Positions 1-7,407 of a stretch of DNA of 23,260 bases are shown here, piece by piece. The first letter of the stretch is position 1. Each line of letters opens with the position of its first letter. A program made the translations under genes and the position numbers. The stretch comes from a virus. The notes below the pieces were generated by a model, which was not told where the DNA came from, did not search any database, and saw nothing but the letters and a program-made list of their open reading frames with translations. Location of the stretch: positions 1 through 23,260 of IMG/VR virus record IMGVR_UViG_3300046656_000187; one strand, written 5' to 3'.

Positions 1-57
1 GGGGCCGACGCAGAGCGTTCAACGCACATGAGACAAAATTGCCCAGTTTCCGTATGA
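1..57 (+). CDS. C-terminal end of an upstream gene (partial)
   Basis: Frame 1 is open from the first base and ends at the TGA at 55-57. It encodes the last 18 residues of an upstream protein, ending in QNCPVSV. The stop overlaps the ATG at 54 as ATGA, the same junction used repeatedly through the rest of the window, which is the main reason to believe this is a real gene end. The fragment is too short to assign a function. It could also be a chance open frame. Confidence 0.45.
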   Translation, partial: GADAERSTHMRQNCPVSV

Positions 58-371
58 ATTACCCCGGATTTGTGGATGCCCCGCTGAGCATGCGAGTTGC
101 AGAACTGGAGTCGCTGGCCCGCTGTGACTGCACCTGCGCGGATCAGTGTTTCCTTGGAAAAGTCGGCATGCAGAGCCGCTGCACCTACAAGGAACTCTGC
201 CAAGCCAAGGATGGGGAAATCGCACGGCTCAGGCTCCAGTTGAAATCAGCTCGCGAAGCCCGCCGATTCACTGAGGAGGATGAGCGAACCATCATCGAAC
301 TCATAAAACGCAATAGGAGAATCGCGGACTACATCAAAGGCCGAGAGCCCGGCGAGCTGCATCCCCGCTGA
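54..371 (+). CDS. Small Cys-rich coiled-coil protein, unknown function
   Basis: This 105-residue protein is not recognised. Residues about 24-50 hold a cluster of cysteines (CDCTC, then single Cys at DQC, SRC and ELC) that could bind a metal. Residues about 52-95 are highly charged and helical, with a possible coiled coil. The ATG at 54 is preferred over the in-frame TTG at 39 because it makes an ATGA overlap with the upstream stop. It lies 5 bp before the small terminase, so it probably belongs to the same transcript and may act in packaging or late regulation. That role is inferred from position only. Confidence 0.6.
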   Translation: MNYPGFVDAPLSMRVAELESLARCDCTCADQCFLGKVGMQSRCTYKELCQAKDGEIARLRLQLKSAREARRFTEEDERTIIELIKRNRRIADYIKGREPGELHPR

Positions 372-376
372 CACCT

Positions 377-787
377 ATGCTCTGGACCCTCACCAAAGGC
401 TCGCAGGAATTCAGCGTTGAGCCCAAAACCCTACGCGCCGGCCTGGAAGGAACCGGCGTCCAAGTCGAGCGCCACAAGAAATACACCACCAAGCAAATCA
501 CAACCGCTCTCTTCGGCGACTCCGAACGCGAACGCGCGCGCCTCACCCACGCTCAAGCCGACCGCGAGGAGCAGAAGAATCGGGAGCGCAGCGGGGAGCT
601 GGTGGAGCTGGAGAAGGTCGCCAACACCTTCAGAGAATGCATGCTGGCGATTCGGCAGCGGCTCTTGGCGCTCGCGAACGAAGCCTGCGCGCATTGCAAC
701 CCCGCGGACCCGCAGTTGGCCAGGGAAGCCTTGCAGCGATGGATTGATGAGGCGCTGGCGATGATTCGGAAGGAGTTGCCGAGATGA
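377..787 (+). CDS. Phage terminase small subunit, Nu1-like
   Basis: The 136-residue product fits the Nu1-type small terminase, which recognises phage DNA and hands it to the large subunit for ATP-driven packaging. Residues 1-50 have the size of the N-terminal winged-helix DNA-binding region (the stretch KKYTTKQITTALFGD would close it). Residues 50-110 match the family pattern of a charged helix: RERARLTHAQADREEQKN, then GELVEL, then a helix ending in RQRLLAL. This pattern is typical of Nu1 proteins between the HTH and the assembly domain. The gene starts 5 bp after its upstream neighbour. It is separated from the large terminase by an HNH gene on the other strand and about 230 bp of non-coding DNA, an unusual arrangement. 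The call rests on motif recognition, not a database search. Confidence 0.75.
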   Translation: MLWTLTKGSQEFSVEPKTLRAGLEGTGVQVERHKKYTTKQITTALFGDSERERARLTHAQADREEQKNRERSGELVELEKVANTFRECMLAIRQRLLALANEACAHCNPADPQLAREALQRWIDEALAMIRKELPR

Positions 788-789
788 AA

Positions 790-1110
790 TCATGCGGCTC
801 CAAAATCGAGAAAGTCTTCCGCTTTTCTAAGCGTGTCCTGTATCTGTCTTGTGCAGCGATACGCCTTTTGCTTTTGGCCTCTCCTGATTGCCTTGCTGGC
901 TTCTGCGACCGCGTGGCAGGTATGGCAAAGGATGACCTTTTCATTGACCGGCCCGAAGATGCCGCCCGCATAACTGATATGATGGACAGTAAGCGGCACC
1001 ATCTTCCCCCTATTCGGGCAGAGATCGCTTTCGCATTCGCATCCTCGGATCTTGATGACTTCGAGTTTGTGGCTCTTCCATTCCGGTGTGAGGTAGATCG
1101 CTTCATTCAT
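790..1110 (-). CDS. HNH endonuclease-like protein
   Basis: The 106-residue minus-strand product has the layout of small phage HNH proteins. It starts with an IYLTPEWKSHKLEVI helix, has a first Cys group (GCECESDLCP, residues about 23-32), a core LTVHHISY (residues about 40-47) carrying the paired His, and a second metal site LCHTCHA (residues about 61-67). HNH proteins beside terminases often assist DNA cleavage at cos or packaging initiation, and others are homing endonucleases. Here the gene is convergent with the small terminase (2 bp between stops) and divergent from the large terminase, so it is not part of the late transcript. No clear Shine-Dalgarno precedes the ATG. A competing + strand frame (784-1206) lacks any recognisable motif. 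Confidence 0.7.
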   Translation of the reverse strand: MNEAIYLTPEWKSHKLEVIKIRGCECESDLCPNRGKMVPLTVHHISYAGGIFGPVNEKVILCHTCHAVAEASKAIRRGQKQKAYRCTRQIQDTLRKAEDFLDFGAA

Positions 1111-1163
1111 TCGCGCAGTTATAGCACGGGATTTCTGGACGCAGGATCAACCCGGTATCAACT

Positions 1164-1270
1164 TGTCATCATATGTCCTCATATGTCCTCATTTGGCAGT
1201 GATTGAATGGAATTAAAGCGAAATGAGGCGAATTGGGAAACATTAATGAACATTGGTGAACACTACTGAC
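1164..1270. repeat. Degenerate 10-bp-periodic repeat array upstream of the large terminase
   Basis: About ten consecutive 10-bp units can be laid out from 1171 to 1270. Two are identical (ATATGTCCTC at 1171-1180 and 1181-1190). Later units share an [A/T]TT[G/A] core at the same phase (ATTTGG, GATTGA, AATTAA, AAATGA, AATTGG, CATTAA, CATTGG, CACTAC). Units at 1245-1264 also share GAACA, spaced exactly 10 bp apart. T is present in 8 of 10 units at unit position 4, and G in 7 of 10 at position 5. One repeat per helical turn could give intrinsic curvature, or bind small terminase, a regulator or RNA polymerase on one helix face. Its location between the HNH gene and the large terminase suggests a packaging (cos/pac) or promoter/operator region, but neither is proven. 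Confidence 0.55.
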
Positions 1271-1307
1271 GCCGAGAGAAACCGGATGAAAAAAAGCACA
1301 AAACTTC

Positions 1308-1338
1308 ACTTTTCCGCTTGACGCTATCCTGGAAAAGT
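1308..1338 (+). promoter_or_regulatory. 8-bp perfect inverted repeat just before the large-terminase start
   Basis: ACTTTTCC at 1308-1315 is the exact reverse complement of GGAAAAGT at 1331-1338, with a 15-nt spacer. The right arm ends 2 bp before the ATG at 1341 and contains the only Shine-Dalgarno-like purine run (GGAAAAG), so an RNA hairpin would mask the ribosome binding region. It could alternatively be a protein operator. There is no U-run after it, so it is not a terminator. Confidence 0.45.
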
Positions 1339-1340
1339 CA

Positions 1341-3170
1341 ATGACCCCCGCCCAGCGCACCTTCCTCACCGACCTCACGCGCTCTTTCTTCGCCGACCGC
1401 CCGAAGCAATCCGTCGCAGAGTGGTGCTGCGAACATCTACGCTTTAGCGAGCCGAACAATGCCGGTCCATTCACGCTAGCCGGCCGAGAATACATGCGCG
1501 ATCTGCTCAACGCCTGGTCGGATCCGACCATCACAGATATGGTTCAGGTCGCTGGTTCGCAGTCTGGAAAGACCGGCGGCATCATGGGCGGAGCGGCTTG
1601 GACTATCGAGAACAACCCGAGCCGCATCTTTTGGGTAATGCCGACGCGCGACACGGTGACGGGCTTCTCGAAAGACCGCTGGCTTCCGATGCTGCGCGCC
1701 TCGCCGACCCTGGCCGCTGGAATCCCCCACGGCGCCAGCCGGCACAAGTTCACCACGCGCTCGCAGCACATCGGCTCTTCGATTGTCTCGCTCGTTTGGA
1801 GCAATTCCCCCGCTGCCCTGGCCAGCGTGCCGGCGCCCGTGGTCATCCTTGACGAAGTGGACAAGTTCAATGAGGGAACCAAGCGCGAAGCGGATGCCGT
1901 GAACCTGGCCGAGCAGCGCACGAAGGCTTTTGCTTCGCCGAAACGGGCGAAATCCTCAAGCCCAACTCTGCTGGAAGGATTGATTTGGCAGGAATTCTTG
2001 AAGACCGATCAACGTCGGCGCTTCATGCCCTGTCATCATTGCCGCAAGTTCGTGGTGCTGGCCTGGTCGAAGAATTACACAGTCTTTCGGCTCACCGGAT
2101 CCGAGGCTTTCGCTTATTGGGACCCCGCGGCGCGGGCAAAAGAAGGCATTTGGGACCTCGATCGCGTGGAAAAGTCGGCACATTACCTTTGTCCGCACTG
2201 CTCGGGGCGAATTTTGGACGGCCACAAGTCCAGAATGGACCGTGATGGGGAATGGCGACCAACGGCCGTCGCCGCTCGGGGTTACCGCGGCTGGCATCTC
2301 CCGAGCCTCTACGCCAGTTCTCCGCAGACGAGCGTCGGAAGGCTGGCAGTGAAGTTCCTCCAGGCCAAAAACAGCCTGCAAGGGCTCCAAGGCTTCATCA
2401 ATGGCGATTTGGCCGAGCCCTATCAGGCGCAGGATACCCTCGGGGAGCGGACCGAGCTCGTGCGCGCAGCCATCGAAATCACGGCCGAATGGAAGAAGAT
2501 CCTCACCGTGGACTGCCAACAGAAGTCCCCGAAGTTTTGGCGGATGGCCAGGGCCTGGAGCGCCAGCGAGACCCACGGGCTTGATTCGGGCCACTGCGAG
2601 ACCTGGGACGACCTGCGCGCCGTCCAAAAGGGGCACGGGATCCAGGACGTGGGGGTTTTCGTGGACTCAGGCTATGGGGCTCGCAGCGACGCCGACGTTT
2701 ACCGGACCTGCGCCGGGTTCTCCGAGATGGTGCCAACCAGAGACCGCGCGCTGGCCATCGGCTGGATGCCTACCAAGGGCATGCCGGGCCGCAAACGCTG
2801 GAAAAGCCAGGAGACCGGTCTCCTCATCCCCTACTTCCTGGCCGAGATGGACCCGCACAGCGGGACTTCCAACGCCGGGGCGGTGATGATGAACCTCCTC
2901 CAGTTCTCGGCCGACTACTTCAAAGACATCCTGCAGGCCATGCGCGAGGGCAAGGGCGGCGTCAAATGGAGCGTGGCCAAGGACGCAGCCGGGGAGGATT
3001 ATTGGCGCCACATGGACGCCGAGGTGAAGACCGCCGTCCGAAACAAGTTCAGCGGACTCACAAACCACGTTTGGCAGCCGCGCTCGGTTCATTGGCCCAA
3101 CCATTTGCTGGACTGCGAGGTGTTGCAGGTTGTCGCAGCGGCATTCTTCGAATTGTTGAAACTGGAATGA
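1341..3170 (+). CDS. Phage terminase large subunit, GpA family
   Basis: This 609-residue protein is the packaging motor and nuclease, of usual length for GpA (lambda gpA-like) terminases. The ATPase half has an adenine-side ITDMVQVAGSQSGKTGG Walker A (residues about 64-80) and a PVVILDEVDKFNE Walker B (about 166-178). Two CxxC pairs (C231/C234 and C284/C287) form the zinc site common in this family. The nuclease half shows the expected acidic motifs: LTVDCQ (D391), VFVDSGYGA (D442) and NHLLDCEV (D591). All key residues appear intact. The ATG at 1341 gives the natural N-terminus. The stop overlaps the next start (ATGA). The inverted repeat at 1308-1338 may control its translation. Confidence 0.95.
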   Translation: MTPAQRTFLTDLTRSFFADRPKQSVAEWCCEHLRFSEPNNAGPFTLAGREYMRDLLNAWSDPTITDMVQVAGSQSGKTGGIMGGAAWTIENNPSRIFWVMPTRDTVTGFSKDRWLPMLRASPTLAAGIPHGASRHKFTTRSQHIGSSIVSLVWSNSPAALASVPAPVVILDEVDKFNEGTKREADAVNLAEQRTKAFASPKRAKSSSPTLLEGLIWQEFLKTDQRRRFMPCHHCRKFVVLAWSKNYTVFRLTGSEAFAYWDPAARAKEGIWDLDRVEKSAHYLCPHCSGRILDGHKSRMDRDGEWRPTAVAARGYRGWHLPSLYASSPQTSVGRLAVKFLQAKNSLQGLQGFINGDLAEPYQAQDTLGERTELVRAAIEITAEWKKILTVDCQQKSPKFWRMARAWSASETHGLDSGHCETWDDLRAVQKGHGIQDVGVFVDSGYGARSDADVYRTCAGFSEMVPTRDRALAIGWMPTKGMPGRKRWKSQETGLLIPYFLAEMDPHSGTSNAGAVMMNLLQFSADYFKDILQAMREGKGGVKWSVAKDAAGEDYWRHMDAEVKTAVRNKFSGLTNHVWQPRSVHWPNHLLDCEVLQVVAAAFFELLKLE

Positions 3171-3349
3171 AAGCCACCCCCCGCCAATCTGAAATCCTCC
3201 GCCTGATCGGTCGCGGTTTCACCGACAAGGAGATCGGCGTTCGACTCAAGATCAGCGAGCACACCGTTGCGGGCCACGTCCGGTCAATAATGACAGCCTT
3301 CCGGGCCAAGTCGCGCACGCAGGCAGTTCTTCGATTCTTCAGGAGGTAA
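3167..3349 (+). CDS. Stand-alone LuxR-type helix-turn-helix protein
   Basis: The 60-residue product is almost entirely a GerE/LuxR DNA-binding domain. It begins TPRQSEILRLIGRGFTDKEI, continues with KISEHTVAGHVRSIM (recognition helix) and ends SRTQAVLRFFRR. All helices of the four-helix domain fit, with no receiver or ligand domain. The start at 3167 makes an ATGA overlap with the terminase stop. The frame is open further upstream, but only as a shadow of the terminase gene. Coupled to terminase and followed by the portal operon, it may regulate late genes, or it may have been recruited as a DNA-binding packaging helper. The fold is a confident call; the role is inferred. Confidence 0.8.
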   Translation: MKATPRQSEILRLIGRGFTDKEIGVRLKISEHTVAGHVRSIMTAFRAKSRTQAVLRFFRR

Positions 3350-3388
3350 GACACTCGTTTAGCAGCAGTTGCTTCGTGCGGCTTACGG

Positions 3389-3407
3389 TGGGACTTTTCA
3401 TGTCCCA
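3389..3407 (+). promoter_or_regulatory. Inverted repeat abutting a start codon
   Basis: TGGGAC (3389-3394) and GTCCCA (3402-3407) are perfect reverse complements around a 7-nt loop (TTTTCAT). The right arm includes the A of the ATG at 3407. A hairpin here would occlude initiation of the 130-residue gene. It is short enough that chance is possible. Confidence 0.3.
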
Positions 3408-3799
3408 TGATGATGGCCGTGGTATCAACCAGAGTTCTACGCGGCTCCTTGGCGAAAGCCTTTGACGATTCGGTAACGAATAGCATCGCGCTTTACGCAC
3501 AGCTTCGCAGGGAGGAAGATACAGCCCTTGGGGTGCTCACAAATATAGCGAGCGGAATCAAGGAAACCCATGCCAACGGCCACGGTGTGGAAAACATGCA
3601 GGTGAGCGACAGTCAGCGCAATTCAATCACCGAGAGCCAAACAAAGTGGCGATATCTCATTGACCTGCATGACGAGGTGGTCCTAGCACTCGGCGGCACC
3701 CCCACCGATACCCAGATCAAGGACGAGATGATGGGCTTGCTCGTCCCGGCTTATGAAGCCGGACCCTCGACCTTCTGCAACCTTCGCGCGCTCGCATGA
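3407..3799 (+). CDS. Hypothetical protein between terminase and portal
   Basis: The 130-residue product is not recognised. It starts with three consecutive ATG codons (3407, 3410, 3413), so the exact start is uncertain. The N-terminal half (about 10-60) looks helical and the C-terminal half (about 65-115) is acidic. It has no signal peptide, membrane segment or clear catalytic motif. Its stop overlaps the portal ATG (ATGA at 3796-3799), placing it in the packaging/portal operon. In lambda the gene between terminase and portal is the joining protein gpW, but this protein is longer and no gpW similarity is evident, so position alone does not assign it. Confidence 0.6.
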   Translation: MMMAVVSTRVLRGSLAKAFDDSVTNSIALYAQLRREEDTALGVLTNIASGIKETHANGHGVENMQVSDSQRNSITESQTKWRYLIDLHDEVVLALGGTPTDTQIKDEMMGLLVPAYEAGPSTFCNLRALA

Positions 3800-5313
3800 A
3801 CTGGTTCCGGAACATGATGGCCAGAACGCTCCTGCGAATCCTTGCGCGCTATGATGCGGCCGGCTACAGCCCGCAACGCTCGATTCTCTCGACGCCCTAT
3901 CAGGGAGCGCGGTTCGACGCGAACGCCTCCTCGCGTGCCATAATGGCCAGCAAGATGCGCGAACTGGAGCGCAACGATCCTCTCGTCCAGGCTCTGGCTG
4001 GCAAGTTCGAGAATTACGTCGTCGGCTCAAATCCTCAGCTCACTCCGAATTCTTCAGATCCGGCCTGGAATCAAAAGGCCAAAGTTTGGTGGGATGATTG
4101 GTGCAATGTCTGCGATCTGACCAGCCGTCAGCCGTTCGGAGTCTTCCTCGGACTGGCCGCGCGACGGTGGTTCATCGAGGGCGATACCTTCATCATCCTG
4201 ACCTCGGGTAAGGACTCTCAAGGCACCATGCGACCGCGAGTCCAGATGGTCGAAAGCCATCTGTGCCGCACGCCAGACGAATACAAAGACGATCCGCTTG
4301 TCCACGATGGGGTTCGGATGGATGCCTTCGGCCGGCCTGTCGCGTATTACTTCGCCGACGAGCCAAAGGCCAATCAGTTTGTTTTCGGGCCTCCCCGCAC
4401 CGCGGCCAATGTCATTCCAGTCATGGAGCCAGAGCGGCCGGGAGAGGTCCGCGGGATTACCCATTTCCATGCCTGCATCAACGAAATCCACGACATCGGG
4501 GATTTGCATATCCTGGAGATGCAGGCCGCCAAAGAGAACGCCTCGACCACGGACTGGGTTGAAACCGATAGCGGAGAATTGGACCCGGCCACGCTTCGGC
4601 GCCAACTCCTGCAAGGCACCGCCATCAGCAGCAATGGAACAGCGCACTCGGCTCAGAAGATCGATTACTACCGGGACATCAGCGGCGGCCGGACGCGCGT
4701 GCTTCAGCGTGGGGACAAGATTCATCAGCATTCCGGCGAGCGGCCCTCTGTCACCACCACCGATTACTGGCGGCTAAAGCGCGAGCTCGTATGCACCGCG
4801 GTCGAGATTCCCTATTGCCTCGTCTTTCCAGACAGCATGCAGGGCACCGTTTACCGCGGCGCATTGGCCATGGCCACTTCCGCTTTCAAAAGCCGTCATG
4901 CTGTCATTGCCGACGTTCAAAAAAGCATCTGGGGTTATGTGATGAGCTGGGCGATTGCCACCGAACGCGGCCTTGCCAGCCCGCCGGCCGATTGGCGCAA
5001 GGTAAGCATCCAAGCCCCGCGCACTCCCGATGTAGATGTCGGCCGCAATAGCGCGGCTAACATTGCGGAAATCGCGGCTGGCGTTCAGACCTTCCAAGGA
5101 TCCTACGGAGCCCTTGGACTGGATTATGCGACGCAGTTGCGCCAGCGCGCCATCGAAGCTGCCCTGATTCGCTCGCTGGCCGCAGAATACGGCGTCGAGG
5201 TGGGCGAAATTTCCAATCTGGCCGGGGATCAACTCGCGCAGATGATGCAAGCCGAGTCTTCATCCGCGGCCATGGATCCGAATGCGGCACAAGGAGACCT
5301 CCAGGATGCCTGA
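3796..5313 (+). CDS. Portal protein, lambda gpB family
   Basis: At 505 residues this matches the length and pattern of lambda-type portals, the dodecameric ring at the capsid vertex through which DNA passes and to which the tail joins. Recognisable stretches are an N-terminal basic segment, RELERNDPLVQALAGKFENYVVG (residues about 56-78; family R...A..N.ny.vG), WFIEGDTFIIL (about 129-139) and ITHFHACINEIHDIGDL (about 219-235). A helical region near 325-370 includes YWRLKRELVCTAVEIPYC. The C-terminus is Gln/Ala-rich. It starts in an ATGA overlap with the previous gene, and its last 8 bp overlap the protease-capsid gene, whose ribosome binding site lies inside the portal coding sequence. Confidence 0.9.
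   Translation: MNWFRNMMARTLLRILARYDAAGYSPQRSILSTPYQGARFDANASSRAIMASKMRELERNDPLVQALAGKFENYVVGSNPQLTPNSSDPAWNQKAKVWWDDWCNVCDLTSRQPFGVFLGLAARRWFIEGDTFIILTSGKDSQGTMRPRVQMVESHLCRTPDEYKDDPLVHDGVRMDAFGRPVAYYFADEPKANQFVFGPPRTAANVIPVMEPERPGEVRGITHFHACINEIHDIGDLHILEMQAAKENASTTDWVETDSGELDPATLRRQLLQGTAISSNGTAHSAQKIDYYRDISGGRTRVLQRGDKIHQHSGERPSVTTTDYWRLKRELVCTAVEIPYCLVFPDSMQGTVYRGALAMATSAFKSRHAVIADVQKSIWGYVMSWAIATERGLASPPADWRKVSIQAPRTPDVDVGRNSAANIAEIAAGVQTFQGSYGALGLDYATQLRQRAIEAALIRSLAAEYGVEVGEISNLAGDQLAQMMQAESSSAAMDPNAAQGDLQDA
5291..5296 (+). promoter_or_regulatory. Shine-Dalgarno site for the protease-capsid gene
   Basis: AAGGAG lies 9 nt before the ATG at 5306. It is the clearest well-placed ribosome binding site in the window and decides the start over the in-frame ATG at 5282, which would put the site inside the coding region. 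A strong site suits the most abundant virion protein. Confidence 0.75.
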
Positions 5314-7378
5314 ACCCGTCAAAGGCTGGTTTACCATTCGAGCCGCTTCCAAGGATGGTGCTCCGACTGAGATTCTGATCTATGACCAGATCGGAAAGGA
5401 CTGGTTTGGCGGTGATGGCGTCTCAGCCAAGGACTTCGCGCAAGCCTTGAGTGAAATCGACGCCAAGCAGGAGATCGTCGTCGCTATAAATTCCCCCGGC
5501 GGCAATGTCTGGGATGGGCTGGCCATCTACAACCAGCTCAAGCAGCGCAAACAATATGTCACGGTCCGGGTGGACGGCATCGCCGCCAGCATTGCCAGCA
5601 TCATTGCGCTGGCCGGCAAGTCTCTTGAAATGCCGGTGAACTCGCTCCTGATGATCCACGACCCGAGCGCGGTGGTCATGGGCGACGCGGCTGATATGCG
5701 CGATATGGCCGACCGGCTGGAGCAGCACGGCGACCTGCTGGCCGGCATCTATGCCGAGAAGACCGGCAAATCCCGCGAGAAGATGCGCTCACTCATGCGC
5801 GATGAGACCTGGTTCGACGGCACGCAAGCCAAGTCAATTGGCCTGGCCGATCAAACCACCGAGGAGATCAAGATCGCCGCGGTCGCCAACTTCAATTTCT
5901 CAGCGTTCCGGTATGTGCCGGCGGCGCTGAACAAGTCCCCAAATCCGCCGCCCACTGCGGCGGGGCAAACGCAAGACATCATGCAAAAAGACAAAATCCT
6001 TGCCCTGCTAAAGCAGCACGGCAAAGCCATCGCCGCGGATGCGACCGATGAAGCGATCCTTGGAGCTTTCAACGAACTGATCAGCAATGGGAAGGTTCCA
6101 AAAGAAGAGGGAGACGCCCTTAAGACCGTGGTGCCGGACATAATCGTTTCTAAGGCTGAACTTGATGCCCTGCGCGCCCAAGTCACCCGCGAGCGCGAGC
6201 AGAGAATTCGAAACGAGTTCGCCGTATGCGCGATCGACCGTCCTTATCTGAAGGCCGACGAATGGATCCCGCGGCTCATGGCGGACGAGTCGCTTTTCGC
6301 CACCATCCGCGCAATGCCGCTGATGGGTGCCGATCCGGTCCGGCGGACGACGGTCGAGAACTACGGGAATTCCCTTATCGAGAACTATCGGACGATGAAG
6401 CCGGGCGAGGAGCGGATGAAGTTCTCGGTCGCCAACTGGAATGGGCTTCGAGAAGCGCATGCTCAGGCCAGGATCCAGAACATGTCCTCCCTCTCCGTCC
6501 AAGAACAACTACGGCAGTTGCATCAACCGCGCGCTGCGAATACTTATAGCGCGACGCTCGTCACCGATCGTCTGGCCGATTCGTTCATCACCACCATCGG
6601 CACGCGGCTGGCCGCTCTGCGCGGGTTCTCCCGCGAGTTTGGCACCGACCGGATGAGGCCGCGCTCAACGGTCCAGGTCCGCAAGATCACCGTAGGATCT
6701 ACGACCCTCACCAACGCGACCAACTTCGAGCAGGGCGGTTCCACCACTACTCCGGTCAGCGTCTCAGTCGCTCAGATCACGCAGCCATTCAACGTCACGA
6801 ATGACGAGTTGAACAAAGGCCATCGGGTCGAGCAGGTTGCCGAGAAGAATGCGCAATCCTTCGCCAATGCCATCAGCGACGTTTGGACGGCATTGCTCCT
6901 GGTAGCCAACTATGGCGCGACAACGGCAATCGGTGTCGCATCGGGTTTCGATGCCATCAACGACCTTCCGCCGATTTTCGCTCTCGCCAAGAATTACGGC
7001 AGCAAGAATCTGATCCTGGACGGCGGCCATTTGGCCTTCCTGCTTCCGACCGACAAATTCAAATTCACCCTCGGGGAGGACGGCGCCTATGGGTTCGACC
7101 TCATCGCCGAGCAAAACCGCTGGACCGGCGCGGTGGCCAATACCGTTGGATTCATCTGCGATCCAAATGCAATCGCCGTCTGCTCCGGTCTTCCGATTGA
7201 CCTCCCGTCTCAGGAATTCCTGGAACTGAACACGGTTACCGTTGAGCAACTCGGACTCACCGTCCAGCTTTGCCACTGGTTCAGCCGAGCCGGCCGTGAG
7301 CATTGGATGAGCTATGACGTGATGTTCGGAGCCGCCGCCGGAGACACCACCGCCGCCGAAGTCCTCGTCACCGCGTAA
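5306..7378 (+). CDS. Fused ClpP-like prohead protease, scaffold and major capsid protein
   Basis: One 690-residue reading frame combines three head functions that are often separate. Residues 1-200 are a ClpP-like serine protease: INSPGGNVWDGLAIYN (61-76), catalytic Ser95 in GIAASIAS, His118 in LLMIHDPS, Asp166 in MRDETWF and the closing IGLAD. Residues about 205-225 form a Pro-rich linker. Residues 226-305 are charged and helical, like a scaffold/delta domain. From about 410 the sequence fits an HK97-fold capsid protein: TYSATLVTDRLADSF, then GGSTTTPVSVSVAQITQPFNVTNDEL, with a C-terminus ending in a tail-like AAGDTTAAEVLVTA. The protease would be expected to cut itself and the scaffold away during maturation. 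The strong Shine-Dalgarno at 5291-5296 fixes the start. Confidence 0.88.
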   Translation: MPEPVKGWFTIRAASKDGAPTEILIYDQIGKDWFGGDGVSAKDFAQALSEIDAKQEIVVAINSPGGNVWDGLAIYNQLKQRKQYVTVRVDGIAASIASIIALAGKSLEMPVNSLLMIHDPSAVVMGDAADMRDMADRLEQHGDLLAGIYAEKTGKSREKMRSLMRDETWFDGTQAKSIGLADQTTEEIKIAAVANFNFSAFRYVPAALNKSPNPPPTAAGQTQDIMQKDKILALLKQHGKAIAADATDEAILGAFNELISNGKVPKEEGDALKTVVPDIIVSKAELDALRAQVTREREQRIRNEFAVCAIDRPYLKADEWIPRLMADESLFATIRAMPLMGADPVRRTTVENYGNSLIENYRTMKPGEERMKFSVANWNGLREAHAQARIQNMSSLSVQEQLRQLHQPRAANTYSATLVTDRLADSFITTIGTRLAALRGFSREFGTDRMRPRSTVQVRKITVGSTTLTNATNFEQGGSTTTPVSVSVAQITQPFNVTNDELNKGHRVEQVAEKNAQSFANAISDVWTALLLVANYGATTAIGVASGFDAINDLPPIFALAKNYGSKNLILDGGHLAFLLPTDKFKFTLGEDGAYGFDLIAEQNRWTGAVANTVGFICDPNAIAVCSGLPIDLPSQEFLELNTVTVEQLGLTVQLCHWFSRAGREHWMSYDVMFGAAAGDTTAAEVLVTA

Positions 7379-7407
7379 GTAAACCTTAGATCACTTCAAC
7401 CGGCCAA

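Noticed and set aside
784-1206. A + strand frame of 140 residues starting in an ATGA overlap with the small terminase stop
   Set aside because: It has no recognisable domain, while the opposite strand encodes a clear HNH arrangement (LTVHHISY, LCHTCHA). The two cannot both be typical genes.
1956-2636. A 226-residue - strand frame inside the large terminase gene
   Set aside because: It lies wholly within a terminase whose motifs are intact, and has no domain of its own.
3341-3347. AGGAGGT, a perfect Shine-Dalgarno match at the end of the LuxR-type gene
   Set aside because: No ATG, GTG or TTG lies at a suitable distance downstream before the next gene, so it looks accidental.
5282-5305. Upstream in-frame ATG for the protease-capsid fusion
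   Set aside because: The AAGGAG at 5291-5296 is correctly placed for the ATG at 5306 and would be inside the coding region if 5282 were used.
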